In this document: positions 5,080 through 7,168 of the stretch, piece by piece
Layout: each line of letters begins with the position of its first letter
How positions within the stretch are numbered: the first letter of the stretch is position 1
DNA from: Candidatus Latescibacterota bacterium
GTDB lineage: Bacteria; Latescibacterota; MVCY01
Length of the DNA stretch: 7,168 nt
Assembly (NCBI GenBank): GCA_030629295.1
Contig: DAOVPH010000081.1
Location: 1-7,168, forward strand
Direction: 5' to 3'
Program-made: the position numbers and the translations under genes
Notes under the pieces: model-generated
Told to the model about the DNA's origin: nothing
Databases searched by the model: none
The model's input: only the letters and a program-made list of their open reading frames with translations

Positions 5080-5850
5080 TCAACTTCCGCTTATTCCGAA
5101 CAGTCTTCGTGCGTTATGGGTGGTGATTTCGGCCACCTGTTCGGGAGCCATCCCGCGGAGCTGTCCGATTTTTTCCACCACATACCTCACGAATGCCGGC
5201 TCATTTCTTTTTCCCCTTACCGGCTGAGGAGCAAGGTAGGGACAGTCGGTCTCTACCAGGAGCCTGTCTAAGGGCACTGTTTGGGCTATCCGCTGGAGTC
5301 TGGAGGCTTTAGTGAAAGTGACCGGCCCGGCCACGGAGATGTGTAACCCCAGATCCAGACAGGCCTTCATCTCCTCTTCTGAGCCGCTGAAGCAGTGCAT
5401 TACACCTGAGCTAGCACCCTCCGAACGGAGAATATCCAAGGTCTCCTCCATCGCCTCCCGGCTGTGGATAACAACTGGCAGTCCTTGGGTGTTAGCCAGC
5501 TTAAGCTGTTGCCGAAAAACCTTTTTTTGCACCTCCCGAGGCGAATTGTCGTAGTGATAGTCTAAACCTATTTCACCTAAGGCCACTACTTTTCTCATTT
5601 GTAGAGTCTGTTCCAATTTTGGCCACAGCTTGTCTCGCTGCTTTGCGTCGTGGGGGTGGATGCCAGCACTGCCAAAGATGAACTGATAGTCCTCAAGCAA
5701 TTCCACAAAGTCTTCTGCCTCTCGCTCTGTGAAAAAAGAACAGACGGAAAGGATTTGACTTACCCCCTCAGTTAGGGCGTTTTCAATTACCTGCGGCCTG
5801 TCTTTTTTAAACTGAGGGTCGGTGAGGTGTGCGTGTGAGTCGAAGATCAT
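5080..5850 (-). CDS. tatD: TatD-family metal-dependent deoxyribonuclease
   Basis: Amidohydrolase-fold TIM-barrel nuclease, cytoplasmic. Relatives (TatD, YcfH, YjjV) are 3'-5' exonucleases or DNA repair and processing enzymes, and some act on D-aminoacyl-tRNA. The 256-residue length is typical. Metal ligands and family motifs are all present: DSHAHL (4-9; H6, H8), SAGIHPHD (61-68), GEIGLDYH (92-99; E93), PVVIHSREA (125-133; H129), GVMHCFSGS (149-157; H152) and ETDCPYLAPQPVRGKRNEP (200-218; D202, with the characteristic PxRGxxNEP end). The start ATG 5850 overlaps the stop of the radical SAM gene (ATGA), so translation is coupled; GGGAGGAG just upstream is a strong ribosome site. Its place between a radical SAM/HhH protein and a MazG-like hydrolase supports a nucleic-acid maintenance role over a Tat-secretion role. 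Confidence 0.95.
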   Translation of the reverse strand: MIFDSHAHLTDPQFKKDRPQVIENALTEGVSQILSVCSFFTEREAEDFVELLEDYQFIFGSAGIHPHDAKQRDKLWPKLEQTLQMRKVVALGEIGLDYHYDNSPREVQKKVFRQQLKLANTQGLPVVIHSREAMEETLDILRSEGASSGVMHCFSGSEEEMKACLDLGLHISVAGPVTFTKASRLQRIAQTVPLDRLLVETDCPYLAPQPVRGKRNEPAFVRYVVEKIGQLRGMAPEQVAEITTHNARRLFGISGS

Positions 5851-7028
5851 ATCTCCTCCCAGAGAAAGAGCTGTTTGCTTATCTTCTCAGAGCGGGATTT
5901 TTGGGGAGGGTAAAACTTGCCGGCTAAGGTGATAAACCCCTGTGCCCGACTCGCCACCGCCCTCAGTTTTTTCAGTTGCTCCAGGTCTCTAAATTTTGTG
6001 TGCCTGCGCGTCTCTATTATCCTTTTGGCTGAGATTCTGCCGATGCCAGGCACTCGGATAAGCTGTTCAAAGGAGGCGGTGTTCAGTTCTATCGGGAATC
6101 TATCCGGGTGGTTCAGGGCCCAGACAAGTTTAGGGTCTTTATCTAACAGGAGGTTGTTCTTCTCTTCAAATACTAACTCTTCGGTTTTAAAGCCGTAGCG
6201 GCGCAGAAGAAAATCTGCCTGATAAAGGCGTGCCTCCCTGAGAGAAGGGCAGGGGGGAAGCTGCTCCAATGGGGTATCTCCCACAGGGATAAATCCGCTG
6301 TAGTAAACCCGGCGCAAGCTGTGTGTCCGGTAGAGGTTTTGGGAAAGGGAGAGTATCTCGCGGTCGCTCTCTCCACTGGCACCCACCACCAACTGCGTCG
6401 TAACTCCGGCTCGTAAGGGATGAAGCGAGTTGTAGATAGCAATCTTCTTAAGTCGCTCCCAAAGTTGAGGCTGAAATTGTTTGTCGGGACTGAGGCGGAC
6501 CAGATACTTCTGAGCAGGTGCCTCCAGATTTATAGAGAGTCTATCCACCAACGGTCCCATTTTTTCGATAAAGGCCTCATCAGTGCCAGGCAGTATCTTA
6601 CAGTGGATGTAGCCCCGGTAACCATAGCGGCGACGGAGAAGCAAAATGGTCCTGAACATCTTTTCCTGAGCTTGATTAGGGGTGGGGTGTATTGCCGAGG
6701 AAAGGAAGAGCCCCTTCACCCATCCCTTTTTCCAGTAGCGGAGAAAAAGGCCTGAAAGCTCCTCAGGGGTGAACTCCACCCGCGGGCAATCCCTCGCCTT
6801 CCGGTTAACACAGTAGAAACAGTTATGTTCGCAGAGATTGCTCTGTAGAACCTTAAACAGGTTAACGCAATTCCCTTTTTCTCCCACTGCCGGGTAGATG
6901 AAGTGAAACCGCAGGGAACGTTTTCCCGAGGCAAAAAGCAGAGGCATTCCTGTAACATCAAACTGGGCCAGTTTGCCTAAGGTGTCCAGTTTTTTACCAG
7001 AGTCAGCTTTTTTCACTACCTGAACCAT
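5847..7028 (-). CDS. Radical SAM protein with C-terminal helix-hairpin-helix, putative DNA modification/repair
   Basis: A 393-residue protein. Near the N-terminus CEHNCFYC (66-73) is the radical SAM CxxxCxxC cluster site (C66, C70, C73), preceded by CVNLFKVLQSN and followed by VNRKARDCPR. GLFLSSAIHPTP (106-117), INLEAPAQKYL (166-176) and GFIPVGDTPLE (245-255) fit the barrel. The end (about 313-365) holds one clear HhH unit, LNTASFEQLIRVPGIGRISA (315-334), and a second, weaker one, indicating non-sequence-specific DNA binding. This order matches the family named putative DNA modification/repair radical SAM protein (TIGR03916 as I recall it), usually found near a uracil-DNA-glycosylase-like partner. 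That partner is not visible here, and its reaction is unknown to me. ATG 7028 has AAGGG about nine bases upstream. Translation is coupled to tatD by ATGA. Confidence 0.85.
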   Translation of the reverse strand: MVQVVKKADSGKKLDTLGKLAQFDVTGMPLLFASGKRSLRFHFIYPAVGEKGNCVNLFKVLQSNLCEHNCFYCVNRKARDCPRVEFTPEELSGLFLRYWKKGWVKGLFLSSAIHPTPNQAQEKMFRTILLLRRRYGYRGYIHCKILPGTDEAFIEKMGPLVDRLSINLEAPAQKYLVRLSPDKQFQPQLWERLKKIAIYNSLHPLRAGVTTQLVVGASGESDREILSLSQNLYRTHSLRRVYYSGFIPVGDTPLEQLPPCPSLREARLYQADFLLRRYGFKTEELVFEEKNNLLLDKDPKLVWALNHPDRFPIELNTASFEQLIRVPGIGRISAKRIIETRRHTKFRDLEQLKKLRAVASRAQGFITLAGKFYPPQKSRSEKISKQLFLWEEI

Positions 7029-7168
7029 AGAACAGATCCCTTATTTTTAACTTGCGAGACCACAACGCCAATAGTCTACTCAGCAACTCTTTTCGCCGTA
7101 GGCGTCGACGCACTTGCCGCAGAATGCACTGTAACTCTGGACTGTTGCTGTGCTTCAACCAATACCTC
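7003..7168 (-). CDS. Unidentified ORF, C-terminal end only (partial)
   Basis: An open frame enters from the right edge on the - strand (first full codon at 7167-7165) and ends at TGA 7005-7003, giving 54 residues. It is very basic and leucine-rich, with QVRRRLRRKELLSRLLALWS followed by RKLKIRDLFYGSGSEKS. It overlaps the start of the radical SAM gene by 26 bases. Basic amphipathic ends like this occur in real proteins, and the overlap would suit an operon. A second - strand frame is open from the edge to a stop near 7077, so the choice of frame is not certain. I do not recognise the family. Confidence 0.35.
   Translation of the reverse strand, partial: RYWLKHSNSPELQCILRQVRRRLRRKELLSRLLALWSRKLKIRDLFYGSGSEKS

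Noticed and set aside
6420..6755. + strand ORF of 111 codons
   Set aside because: Antisense shadow of the radical SAM gene, whose motifs are unmistakable on the other strand.

Overview
The window is bacterial chromosome of roughly even base composition. It probably comes from an uncultured or deep-branching lineage: every recognisable gene is a standard bacterial family, but the spacers are full of short palindromes and heptamer repeats of a kind I associate with environmental candidate-phylum genomes. I cannot name the phylum. I see no prophage, insertion sequence, CRISPR array, rRNA or tRNA.

Left part (1-834, + strand): the last 30 codons of a response-regulator receiver domain, then a membrane-anchored lytic transglycosylase of the SLT fold. 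A gene-free spacer follows (835-1015) with two overlapping hairpins and a degenerate palindrome.

Middle (1016-1644, - strand): a two-gene toxin-antitoxin cassette. The antitoxin comes first and overlaps a MazF/PemK-type toxin by 14 bases. It has its own promoter, whose -10 box lies inside an imperfect palindrome. The stretch 1596-2226 has no intact gene. It holds that promoter, a truncated retropepsin-like aspartyl protease reading frame (1653-2054) whose family signal stops at a perfect hairpin, a purine-rich tract with tandem GGTAAAA units, an inverted-repeat region at 2060-2097, and a strong terminator for the gene to its right.

Right part (2227-7168, - strand), in transcription order from the right edge: the end of an unidentified ORF, a radical SAM protein with a C-terminal helix-hairpin-helix domain, a TatD-family metal-dependent nuclease (4-base ATGA overlap), a MazG-like nucleotide pyrophosphohydrolase with a cysteine-rich tail, and the DNA translocase FtsK. 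The 320-base gap 4420-4739 in front of ftsK carries a promoter, twin GTATAC sites beside the ribosome binding site, a GTAGAGACG-type palindrome and four tandem NRATGAC heptamers. ftsK can therefore be transcribed on its own as well as by read-through. Radical SAM/HhH, TatD and MazG-like proteins all act, or are predicted to act, on DNA or nucleotides, so this run looks like a genome-maintenance cluster ending in chromosome segregation.

I found no clearly new multi-gene system. The items most worth checking are the rSAM-HhH/TatD/MazG neighbourhood, the MazG-like protein with a possible zinc tail, the toxin-antitoxin pair with a non-classical antitoxin, and the variety of unrelated small repeats in the spacers.
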